DNA from: a virus
IMG/VR virus record: IMGVR_UViG_3300030060_004007
Location: 1-48,272 of that record
Length of the DNA stretch: 48,272 nt
Direction: 5' to 3' (one strand)
The notes below the pieces were generated by a model. That model was not told where the DNA came from and made no database searches. It worked only from the letters and a program-made list of their open reading frames with translations. A program made the position numbers and the translations under genes. Positions 25,897 to 33,413 of this stretch are shown here, piece by piece. How positions within the stretch are numbered: position 1 is the first letter of the stretch; each line of letters opens with the position of its first letter.

Positions 25897-27264
25897 TCAG
25901 AAAAGGTTAGTAATCTTGCCTTGTCCCTTGAAGAAGGTACATCCAGTCTCACCCATTGTTCGGTAAAGTCCTCGGTTTCCGAGTACTCCAACACCGAATG
26001 GATTTCCGTGACTAATACCATCCTCAAAGTATTGGGTTGGTTTTAGTGTAGCGAACCACAAATGGTCTGTGTCTAGTAAGAGGATGTCAGAAAGTTTAGT
26101 TCCTGAGTATCCACCAGTTGATGGCATATCTTTTGCTGGAATTAGTGGGATATCGTAGTATGTTGCAACACGGAATCCTACTTCTGCTCCCTTTACACCC
26201 TTTACACCGTTATGGGTTGGCATTACCTCTTTAGAGTCCATGAATCGCTCTTGGCTCTGTAGAAGGTCAGAGATTGCCTGAATTGTGTCGTATCCTGTTA
26301 GCATAACTTTAGGTGCTCCACCATTCAATCGTAGGTTCTGTATTACACTGTTAATTATACTTAGTGTGAATTGACGACCAGCAGTTGCATAGCTTCCACC
26401 AAAGTTTACTTCAGCATCCAAGTAAGATGCAGCACTTCGGGTTGCTCCGTAAATGATTTTTGCATCATCGTCAGTATTTGCGTAGTTGTTTGTTCCACCG
26501 ATTGATGAAAGGTTGTGAATACCGACTGTATCTGCCAATTCTCCGAATGAGCTAACTATCTTCATTAGAGATGTGTATTGTTCACGGATTCTTCCGTTTG
26601 TTGCTGAAACATCTGCACCAAAGTCATCGTACATTTCTAGAGGCATAACTAGCATCTTAGATTGTGATTCAGCATGGAATTTACCCATGTCTTCACGGAT
26701 TAGCTTACGTAGGTCGCCAACACCGTCATCGATTTTTGCCATCTCAGAAGCCAATTCGCTGTAGTCAAACATGTGAGCTACAATCTTTGGGTTCATGTAT
26801 AGGTTAGCATACTCTGGAGCCATTGCAAGAAGAGAAGAAGAACCGAGTGCTTCGTTTTCTCCTACTCCACCAATTATATCTGCATCAGGTGCAGCAGTTC
26901 CTTGTGCAGCAGTTCCAGCAGTTGTTGATATTCCAAAAGCAGCTCCACTTCCACCTTGTGGCCTGTTTGTCATTACTCTCCATCCACTTGCTGTGTATGG
27001 CCTCTTTGGTAGAATTGAAAGTGGGTTGATTTCTTGGTTAATCATTGACCAAACTTTCTGTCCGTAAATGATATTGTAAAGGTTAGATGCACCAGTTGTA
27101 GCTGTACCGTTAAGGTTAATTGCATCTCCAGAGGAACCGGGGAAACCGCTTCCTATTGAACCAACAACTCCAGCAGCTTTCAATAGACTGTTACCTGCTA
27201 GTCCACCGAAGTTACCGTAAGTTGCGGCTTCCAAATCTTTCATTGTGTTAATGTATTTTGTCAT
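25897..27264 (-). CDS. Major capsid protein (HK97-fold)
   Basis: This 455-residue protein follows the prohead protease/scaffold gene and is the expected major capsid subunit. It has an N-terminal helical lead (YINTMKDLEAATYGNFGGLA) and a NPLSILPKRPYTASGWRV segment like the start of the E-loop/P-domain in HK97 proteins. A long helix-rich centre includes DLRKLIREDMGKFHAESQSK, and the C-terminal strands include TKLSDILLLDTDHLWFATLK. I prefer the ATG at 27264 over 27273, because AAGGAG abuts the first ATG but is well placed for the second. Arginine codons CGT/CGA and C-ending codons are clearly more common here than in neighbours, as expected for a very highly expressed gene. A cleaved N-terminal propeptide is possible. 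Confidence 0.85.
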   Translation of the reverse strand: MTKYINTMKDLEAATYGNFGGLAGNSLLKAAGVVGSIGSGFPGSSGDAINLNGTATTGASNLYNIIYGQKVWSMINQEINPLSILPKRPYTASGWRVMTNRPQGGSGAAFGISTTAGTAAQGTAAPDADIIGGVGENEALGSSSLLAMAPEYANLYMNPKIVAHMFDYSELASEMAKIDDGVGDLRKLIREDMGKFHAESQSKMLVMPLEMYDDFGADVSATNGRIREQYTSLMKIVSSFGELADTVGIHNLSSIGGTNNYANTDDDAKIIYGATRSAASYLDAEVNFGGSYATAGRQFTLSIINSVIQNLRLNGGAPKVMLTGYDTIQAISDLLQSQERFMDSKEVMPTHNGVKGVKGAEVGFRVATYYDIPLIPAKDMPSTGGYSGTKLSDILLLDTDHLWFATLKPTQYFEDGISHGNPFGVGVLGNRGLYRTMGETGCTFFKGQGKITNLF

Positions 27265-27302
27265 TCTTTTCATCTCCTTATTTTTATTTTTATTTATCTA
27301 GT

Positions 27303-28604
27303 TTAGAGTTGAGCCTCCAATCTCTCAACTAGAGCGTTAATGTCATTCCAGTCCATTTTTGCGAGTTCGTCGCTGTCTGGAAGGTTAAGTTCTGATACCG
27401 CTTCTTCTTGTTTGCGGATAACTTCTTCTTTGTTCTCATTAAGAGTAGATAGAAGGTCTGTAAATTGTTTCTTTAGTTCTGCTACTTCTGCTTTAGCATC
27501 ATAGTTAGCTTTCTCCATTTCTTCAGCCTTTGCTACCATCTCAGAATCGAATCTTGCTTGGAATTTATCTTTAATTGCACCATAAGCTGCTTTTTCTAGT
27601 TGTTCTGCCTTAAACTCTGCATAAGCTTTCTCAAGGTTTTCTGGAGAAAGGTCAAGAGTTGATTGGTCGTTAAACTTAGCCATATAGTTACTGTCCAATT
27701 GGTCAGGTGCTTCGCTTACTAAATCACCAGCTCCACCGTGTTCAATTTCTCCGGCGTCGTTGCTGTCTTTAGATTTCTGTTCCATTTCTTTATATTCCAT
27801 TGTAGAAACCTCTTCTGCTTCTGGAACATCCATTTCTTCAATCATTTCTTTTTCTTCTTCTTCTTTCACTACTTCGGTCATATTATTTGCCTCGTTGGAT
27901 ATTTCTTCCTTTTTCTCCATGTTCTTATTAAGTGTTTCCGTTAGTTTCTCCATATTATTAGAAATTTCACTATCTTTAGCCACTTCCGAGTTATCTTTTT
28001 CTAAAAGTTCGTTTAATGCATTTAATGCCTTTTCAATTTCATTCATTTCTTTTCCCTCATTTTCCATTTTTAATATGTCAAACTTTGCTTCAGGGTTAAT
28101 TCCCTTTTCACAAATTGTTACTTCATGGAGTTCTAATTTAGAGATTTCATTATAATCCCCATATTCTTTATGTCCTTTCTTTCTCTTTTCTAGGGCTTGT
28201 CCTCCTATACTAAAAGAACGAAGAGAACCATCTCTTATTTCTCTACTAACTTCCTTTGCTTTTTCTATATCTTCCCTCATTTTAATAACTACAAAGAAAC
28301 CAACATCATCAACTTCAGTTTTCCATAATCTACCAGATTTATCTCTATACTGAGGGATTACTTCACCAACTTGAACATTAGAATGGTTAGTCATTACATT
28401 TCTAAATTTACTTATTTTCATATATTTACTAACAGCTTCATCTAAAGCTCCTAATGTGATTAAATCATTCTGTTTATCTACCATTTCAATAGAAGCATAT
28501 CCTCCTATTACTAAGTCATCCGACTTAAGAATAGAAAAGGAATCATTTCTAATTGGGGAGATTGCGCCCATAATAGCAGAAGCACTCATTGAAGGGGCTT
28601 TCAT
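27303..28604 (-). CDS. Prohead protease fused to scaffold (S78-type)
   Basis: The 433-residue protein combines a capsid maturation protease (residues about 1-180) with a helical acidic scaffold (about 180-433). Protease features are GYASIEMVDKQNDLITLGAL, His74 in NVMTNHSNVQVGEVI, a serine in LRSFSIGG (Ser130/Ser132) and ELHEVTICEKGINPEAKFDI, the pattern of S78-type/XkdF-like proteases. The scaffold has coiled-coil composition with many Glu/Lys, and ends in PDSDELAKMDWNDINALVER-like sequence. That C-terminal peptide is shared with the 78-aa protein at 31313-31549, suggesting a capsid-binding tail. The gene lies immediately before the major capsid gene, the standard order. During maturation the scaffold would be cleaved and removed. 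Confidence 0.84.
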   Translation of the reverse strand: MKAPSMSASAIMGAISPIRNDSFSILKSDDLVIGGYASIEMVDKQNDLITLGALDEAVSKYMKISKFRNVMTNHSNVQVGEVIPQYRDKSGRLWKTEVDDVGFFVVIKMREDIEKAKEVSREIRDGSLRSFSIGGQALEKRKKGHKEYGDYNEISKLELHEVTICEKGINPEAKFDILKMENEGKEMNEIEKALNALNELLEKDNSEVAKDSEISNNMEKLTETLNKNMEKKEEISNEANNMTEVVKEEEEKEMIEEMDVPEAEEVSTMEYKEMEQKSKDSNDAGEIEHGGAGDLVSEAPDQLDSNYMAKFNDQSTLDLSPENLEKAYAEFKAEQLEKAAYGAIKDKFQARFDSEMVAKAEEMEKANYDAKAEVAELKKQFTDLLSTLNENKEEVIRKQEEAVSELNLPDSDELAKMDWNDINALVERLEAQL

Positions 28605-28616
28605 AAATTAACTATA

Positions 28617-31100
28617 TTAACTGTTCCTGAATTTTAAATCAGAAAACTTATCTTCTTTAATATCCCAAACACCATCATCTGTGTCTGAATCAACTGGTTT
28701 AGTTTCAATACCAGTCCAAGCTAACCAAGTATCTTTATCCTTAACTGGTATAACTCTAACATGAAATTTAGTATCAAATTTATTACCAGATAACATATAT
28801 TCGTGATATCCATCTCTTTGAACTCCTAATTCTACTTTACCTGAATCAATAAGTTTACCTTGTTTAAAATGGGTTTCTATTTGGGCAGGGAATTTACCAG
28901 ATTTACCGAATAAAGAAAATATATCTTCTTCATCTTCTATATCTATTTCCCACCCAAATAACTCATCACTTACATTAAACATTATACATAAATTATCATT
29001 ATCTTTTTTATAGATTTTAAATTCGCCTTTTCTATATTTATCGGGAGTAGAGTAATCTTTCTCTATCGTATCATCGGTGTGAAAAAAAGTATCTTTAGTT
29101 TTATCATAAGAGATATCCTGTAGTGTTTTCATCCAATTTTTTAATTTCATACCATCAGAATCAAACAAATTATTGAAAGCTGTGAAGTGTTTTTCTAACA
29201 CAAATTTTTCTATTAATTCAAAAGAAGACTCACCTGTATTTATTAAGAAATTCCTAAGTGATAATCTAAATTTTGATTTTTGGGTTTTCAACATCTCTTC
29301 TATTTCAGTCTTCCAAACATCAATATCTAGTAATGCATTTTTGGCCATTAAATTGTCCTCTTCAAAACCATAAAAAGTAAACCCGTCTAAATCTGATTTA
29401 ATAATAGCAGTAGTTTCACCATGTATAACATCAGAAATACGATACCCTTTTTCTAAAGCCTTTACATCATAATTTAATGAACGCTTTGTATCTTGCGATA
29501 ATAAATCTAATGTGATTAATTTTTCAGGTAATTCAACTTCGGGAATCTCTATAACTTTAGCAGAGAATAGTTTGTAACCACCATTCTTATCTTTCTTCAC
29601 TTCATCTATTTTCACTCTAATAATAGTACCAACTTCAACGTCTATTTTAGTATTCAATGCTTTACCTACTTCCAAATATTTTCTATCATTAATCACTTTA
29701 GTATTTTTAAATTCATCACTATCTGATAATGGTCCAGCACCTAGAGTATAAGTAAACATGTCTGATTTAGTAGTTTTCTTATCTAATACCATCATATCTA
29801 AATCTACAAATTTCTTCCACTTAATCCACTTTGGATTTTTCTTAGTCCCTATAAAATAAGTTGATGTAATGTCCTTTATTACTACCCCCTCAGCAGTAGG
29901 TATTTCCATTATTTCCTTTGAATACTCTTCTACTTCTTTAATAGAATCAGCATAACGAGTATCTTTCTTAGAAGGGAATGCTAGTTTCTCATCTGAATGG
30001 GTTGAATAATTATTGAAGAGTATAGCCACCCTTTCGGATAATTCTTCTTCATGTAATTCTCTGTCTTCATGTCTCATAATATCAAAGACATGCGCTCTTA
30101 ATTCTGAATCTTCTGCTTCCTTTCCTTTGAATATTCTAGCAACAACTTCAGCCCTATGTAATGGTTCTTCTTTCTGGAAAAGCATCAACTCAGCATCTAA
30201 TATACAATCACCAAAATGTTTAGCTCTCATTATTTTCTTCTGTTCAGGACATTTATCTGTAATGTCTTTACCATTAAAAGAGTAAATCTTAATTTGTTCA
30301 TCTATTTTATGAATCTGTATCCTCATACCATCATATTTTTCTTGAACTATCCACTTACCAGTAAAACCTCTTAACTCATTTAAATCATCTATCTCAAATA
30401 TCCTATACATTGGTTTGTTAGGTACTAAAAAATGAACATCAGATTTCTGTGCTTTTTTTAAACTAACAATATTGTCCCATTTAGACTGACCGTGATGAGA
30501 AACATAAATTTCCTCTAATAGTTTTCTAGCAGCTTTATATTTACCACCTATTCTTTTACTATCTTTACCATCAGCATAATGTTCTACAATAAAATCGATA
30601 ACATCTTTTTCAGCTAAATTGAGCCCTTTGTAACCTTCACTTATGGTATCTGGTTCTAAATCTTTAATTTCCCAAGCCTTATCACTCAACGATTTATCAT
30701 GTATTCTTATTGCCCAGTGTATAAATTTAGCAAAGAGAGAAGGATTGGACATTAAATTATCAAATGTTTCTTCTCCAAACTTTATACTAAAGGGGTCCTT
30801 TACCATATCAGAAGAATATCTTAATTCCTTTATTTGAGAATAAATCTCTCTTGCAATATCTGATTCTACATCTTCAGCTCCATCAGAAAATAAATCATCC
30901 TCAGATATCTTCGATTTTATTTCTTTACTAAATTCATCAATATCATCCCACTGTTCACGTAAAACCTTTATCTCAGATGACCATTTCTTGCCGTATTGTC
31001 TAGGGTCTGATAAAGCAGAAAGATATGACATTCGCATTTTTTCAAAAAATTGAATGACCCTGAGAGTTATTGGGGTATCTTTCGTAATAGAGACAGGCAC
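28617..31100 (-). CDS. ATP-dependent DNA ligase with C-terminal extension
   Basis: The 827-residue protein carries the nucleotidyltransferase motifs of ATP-dependent DNA ligases: motif I EKYDGMR with catalytic Lys255, motif III LDAEL (301-305), motif IV EGVVIKD (404-410) and motif V KWIKWKK (424-430). An OB-like region follows to about 530 (VGTIIRVKIDEVKKDKNGGY). Residues 1-230 form a helical N-terminal domain, likely DNA-binding. The extra C-terminal part includes a beta-rich block at about 670-790 (FKIYKKDNDNLCIMFNVSDE, YHEYMLSGNKFDTKFHVRVI) that faintly recalls the LigD phosphoesterase barrel but lacks its histidines; that comparison is speculative. Ligases normally sit with replication genes; this one lies between small head genes and the prohead protease. 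Nick sealing of packaged or ejected DNA is a possible role. Confidence 0.85.
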   Translation of the reverse strand: MPVSITKDTPITLRVIQFFEKMRMSYLSALSDPRQYGKKWSSEIKVLREQWDDIDEFSKEIKSKISEDDLFSDGAEDVESDIAREIYSQIKELRYSSDMVKDPFSIKFGEETFDNLMSNPSLFAKFIHWAIRIHDKSLSDKAWEIKDLEPDTISEGYKGLNLAEKDVIDFIVEHYADGKDSKRIGGKYKAARKLLEEIYVSHHGQSKWDNIVSLKKAQKSDVHFLVPNKPMYRIFEIDDLNELRGFTGKWIVQEKYDGMRIQIHKIDEQIKIYSFNGKDITDKCPEQKKIMRAKHFGDCILDAELMLFQKEEPLHRAEVVARIFKGKEAEDSELRAHVFDIMRHEDRELHEEELSERVAILFNNYSTHSDEKLAFPSKKDTRYADSIKEVEEYSKEIMEIPTAEGVVIKDITSTYFIGTKKNPKWIKWKKFVDLDMMVLDKKTTKSDMFTYTLGAGPLSDSDEFKNTKVINDRKYLEVGKALNTKIDVEVGTIIRVKIDEVKKDKNGGYKLFSAKVIEIPEVELPEKLITLDLLSQDTKRSLNYDVKALEKGYRISDVIHGETTAIIKSDLDGFTFYGFEEDNLMAKNALLDIDVWKTEIEEMLKTQKSKFRLSLRNFLINTGESSFELIEKFVLEKHFTAFNNLFDSDGMKLKNWMKTLQDISYDKTKDTFFHTDDTIEKDYSTPDKYRKGEFKIYKKDNDNLCIMFNVSDELFGWEIDIEDEEDIFSLFGKSGKFPAQIETHFKQGKLIDSGKVELGVQRDGYHEYMLSGNKFDTKFHVRVIPVKDKDTWLAWTGIETKPVDSDTDDGVWDIKEDKFSDLKFRNS

Positions 31101-31110
31101 ACGAAATCAC

Positions 31111-31311
31111 CTAGTCTTCTTTTTTAGAAATATTACCACTTGCGTATTCTCTCTTTCCTTCCTTAACGGTAGTACCTTCACCATTAGCAAGATGTCCAGT
31201 TCCTAATACGGGTGTGGTATCTTTCTGACCCTTTGTTCTTTCAATTTTAACTTCTTCGCCAATGACGAATTTCATCAGTTTTTCTACATACTCTGTTCTT
31301 TCATTTGTCAT
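31111..31311 (-). CDS. Small hypothetical charged protein
   Basis: The start at ATG 31311 is chosen because GGTGGTGA lies just before it, covering the GTG at 31323. The 66-residue product starts MTNERTEYVEKLMKFVIGEE and has a likely disordered Gly/Thr/Lys-rich end (GHLANGEGTTVKEGKREYAS). It follows the 78-aa scaffold-tail-like gene by one base and precedes the DNA ligase. No recognisable family, cysteine motif or membrane segment; probably a minor head-assembly protein by location. Confidence 0.5.
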   Translation of the reverse strand: MTNERTEYVEKLMKFVIGEEVKIERTKGQKDTTPVLGTGHLANGEGTTVKEGKREYASGNISKKED

Positions 31312-31312
31312 A

Positions 31313-31549
31313 TCATTCACCACCTAATCTACTAACTAAATCATTTATATCGTCCCAACTCATCTTAGAAATAGTATCTGAATCAGGCACATCAGTTCTT
31401 TTACCCATTGCTGGTACAGGGGAATCAGTCGTAACAATACCTGATTTCATTAAGATATTATCGTTATTATATACTGTCTTTTCTATTTTCTTTATTCTGC
31501 CTACTAATTCTTTTAGTAGGTCTACCATTTCATTATTTTCTTCTGTCAT
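31313..31549 (-). CDS. Small protein with scaffold-like C-terminal peptide
   Basis: The 78-residue protein has an N-terminal helix with coiled-coil character (NNEMVDLLKELVGRIKKIEK) and ends in VPDSDTISKMSWDDINDLVS followed by RLGGE. The last 25 or so residues match the end of the protease-scaffold protein: PDSD, three residues, then KM[DS]W[ND]DIN[AD]LVxRL. In tailed phages the scaffold C terminus commonly contacts the capsid protein, so this small protein may dock at the same site. It could be an auxiliary scaffold or an assembly regulator. It overlaps the upstream gene by an ATGA. Confidence 0.6.
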   Translation of the reverse strand: MTEENNEMVDLLKELVGRIKKIEKTVYNNDNILMKSGIVTTDSPVPAMGKRTDVPDSDTISKMSWDDINDLVSRLGGE

Positions 31550-31887
31550 TTTTCTTCCTCTCCTAAACCACCTGAACTTTTTGGATATACTACTTTTCTA
31601 ACTTGTCGGTATAGTTGCTCATACTGCTTACGTAGTTTGCTCGCAGTGGCAACCATATCAATATTCTGCTCACCAATGGATTTCATTTTCTTATCTAGTT
31701 TAGAGTCACCCTTAACTAAATCAAGAGATTGCATCATTTCAATTAAATCCCCTAATTTAGTAAAGTCCTGACCAAAATATTCTGATGGTTCAGCAGCTTG
31801 AAGTGTTTTCTTAAGTTTCTTTTTCTTTTTAGAATCTAAAGCATTAAGAATTTTATTCTCTTCTTTTAGTACATTTTCCCAAGTCAT
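31546..31887 (-). CDS. Helical protein with N-terminal MxWxxxLK tag
   Basis: This 113-residue protein opens MTWENVLKEENKILNALDSK, one of the recurring M-x-W-x-x-[IV]-L-K N termini. The rest is helical and charged, with KKKKLKKTLQAAEPSEYFGQ, a middle helix (TKLGDLIEMMQSLDLVKGDS) and a coiled-coil-like end (ATASKLRKQYEQLYRQVRKV). It sits between the coiled-coil protein and the scaffold-tail-like protein in the portal-to-protease interval. No enzymatic motif is present. By the tag it would belong to the proposed set of co-packaged or prohead-associated proteins. Confidence 0.58.
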   Translation of the reverse strand: MTWENVLKEENKILNALDSKKKKKLKKTLQAAEPSEYFGQDFTKLGDLIEMMQSLDLVKGDSKLDKKMKSIGEQNIDMVATASKLRKQYEQLYRQVRKVVYPKSSGGLGEEEK

Positions 31888-33177
31888 TTAATTCACGCTC
31901 CAAGTATATTCTCCTTCTTCTTCTATAGCTTCAGTAATTTCTTTAATTTCCTCAGATGAAATATTTTTCTCATCAGCAAGCCTTCTAGCCTCCTCAAACC
32001 TTTCACCATATTTTAACTCACTTAAAAAATTCTCATAATTACTTTCAGTCATTACTTTTTCCAAATAGTTTAACGAATCAATAACATTACCATGTTCTTC
32101 TAAAGGTAAATAAGAGATACCTTCTTTCTTAGTTTGAGAAGTAACATAAATAATAGCATCAAATAAAGATTCTTCTCTAGGTTTAACCTCTAAAGTATTA
32201 TATTTTATTTTTTCATTTAAAATCTTTTCAATCTTAGATACCAATCCAATCCATTCAGTTAACATGAATTCAGGAATATAATTAAAATCCTCTTTAATTT
32301 CTATTTCTTCTTGACCAATACCAGCTCTAATATATGCAATTAAATCATCTCTATCTTTATCTTTTAATTCCATTTTAACTTCTTTTATTTCTTCTTTCTG
32401 TTTTTCAGCCTGTTGTTTTAAGTCCTCAAGTAAACCTTCATATTTTTCCCTTATGGTTCCATCTTGATATTGTCTTAAAGCGTATATATTTTTATTTATG
32501 TCTTTAGGATTAATTATTTCATCTATAGACTCTTCAACATCTCTATCATAAATAGTAACACCTAGACCGTCTATATTCACGGCCCTTGTTATTTTAGTCT
32601 TGAAATCCCCTAATATCTTTTCCAATGCTTTTAGTCCATCTTTGTATTCCTTAGACTTACCAGCCTTTAGAGTCTTCAAGTATTTCTCATGGGATTTTGT
32701 ATCTTCAATAGTACGGAGTTCTACTAAAGCTACTTGTATCGCATCTTGAATTTTCTTTAAAACGGGGGCATCTTCTTCTTTTATTCCAGCTATTAATTGT
32801 TTAAGTTTCATTAAATTAGATTCTAACACTTCTATATGTAAAACATCATCACCATCAATAATTTTAGTTTTGGACGTTTCTTTACCTTCTCTACTTAGAG
32901 ATTCAACTTTAATTTCTTCTCGGCCACTAAACGGTTTAACTGTTTTATCGTCAGAATATATGTTTTTATTTTCTTCAAGTAATTTAGCTATCTTTACTAA
33001 TTGGCTATATAACTTAGATTCATTAGCAAAAATACCTTTTTTTGGTTTAACTTTAAGTCCAATAATAAAATCTTCCCAAGTTACATTACTTTGTTTTAAT
33101 ATATCTTCAATATAACATTTCATCATAATAAACGGGTCATTCGTTTTTATAAGATGTGCTTTAAGAAGAGTTGACAT
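31888..33177 (-). CDS. Coiled-coil protein of unknown function
   Basis: The 429-residue product is dominated by Lys/Glu helices, for example KQQAEKQKEEIKEVKMELKD near residue 260 and an acidic end EIKEITEAIEEEGEYTWSVN. Near the N terminus (about residue 36) it contains SNVTWEDFIIGLK, an internal sequence resembling the recurring W-E-D-I tag. No catalytic or metal site is visible. It lies immediately downstream of portal-associated genes and upstream of small scaffold-like proteins. A role in prohead assembly or as an internal core protein is inferred from helical content and location only. Confidence 0.52.
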   Translation of the reverse strand: MSTLLKAHLIKTNDPFIMMKCYIEDILKQSNVTWEDFIIGLKVKPKKGIFANESKLYSQLVKIAKLLEENKNIYSDDKTVKPFSGREEIKVESLSREGKETSKTKIIDGDDVLHIEVLESNLMKLKQLIAGIKEEDAPVLKKIQDAIQVALVELRTIEDTKSHEKYLKTLKAGKSKEYKDGLKALEKILGDFKTKITRAVNIDGLGVTIYDRDVEESIDEIINPKDINKNIYALRQYQDGTIREKYEGLLEDLKQQAEKQKEEIKEVKMELKDKDRDDLIAYIRAGIGQEEIEIKEDFNYIPEFMLTEWIGLVSKIEKILNEKIKYNTLEVKPREESLFDAIIYVTSQTKKEGISYLPLEEHGNVIDSLNYLEKVMTESNYENFLSELKYGERFEEARRLADEKNISSEEIKEITEAIEEEGEYTWSVN

Positions 33178-33187
33178 TTATTTAACC

Positions 33188-33412
33188 TCAATAGAATGGT
33201 CTATTCTCATGGTTCTGTTTTCTCTTTTTAGGTACATGTATATAGTTAGGCATATCTGAATTTGATTTAGGCTCTGGACGAACTTGATTATTATCTAAAC
33301 TCATTGGAGTTAAATCTTTATTCTTCGTTACTGTCTTTTCCTTTTGGGCTAAGATTCTCTCAGCAGTCATCAATTCTTTTCTCATTTTAGTTGCTTCTTC
33401 TCTTGTTGTCAT
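33188..33412 (-). CDS. Small hypothetical protein after the portal
   Basis: The ATG at 33412 directly follows the portal stop (TGA-T-ATG); the TTG at 33421 lies inside the portal end. The 74-residue product has a helical start (MTTREEATKMRKELMTAERI) and a disordered basic end rich in Asn, Pro and Lys (HVPKKRKQNHENRPFY). It might contact DNA or the portal through the basic tail. I do not recognise the family. Confidence 0.5.
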   Translation of the reverse strand: MTTREEATKMRKELMTAERILAQKEKTVTKNKDLTPMSLDNNQVRPEPKSNSDMPNYIHVPKKRKQNHENRPFY

Positions 33413-33413
33413 A

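Noticed and set aside
28617-31100. LigD-type phosphoesterase domain in the ligase C terminus
   Set aside because: The resemblance is limited to strand pattern; catalytic histidines are missing, so I mention it only as speculation.
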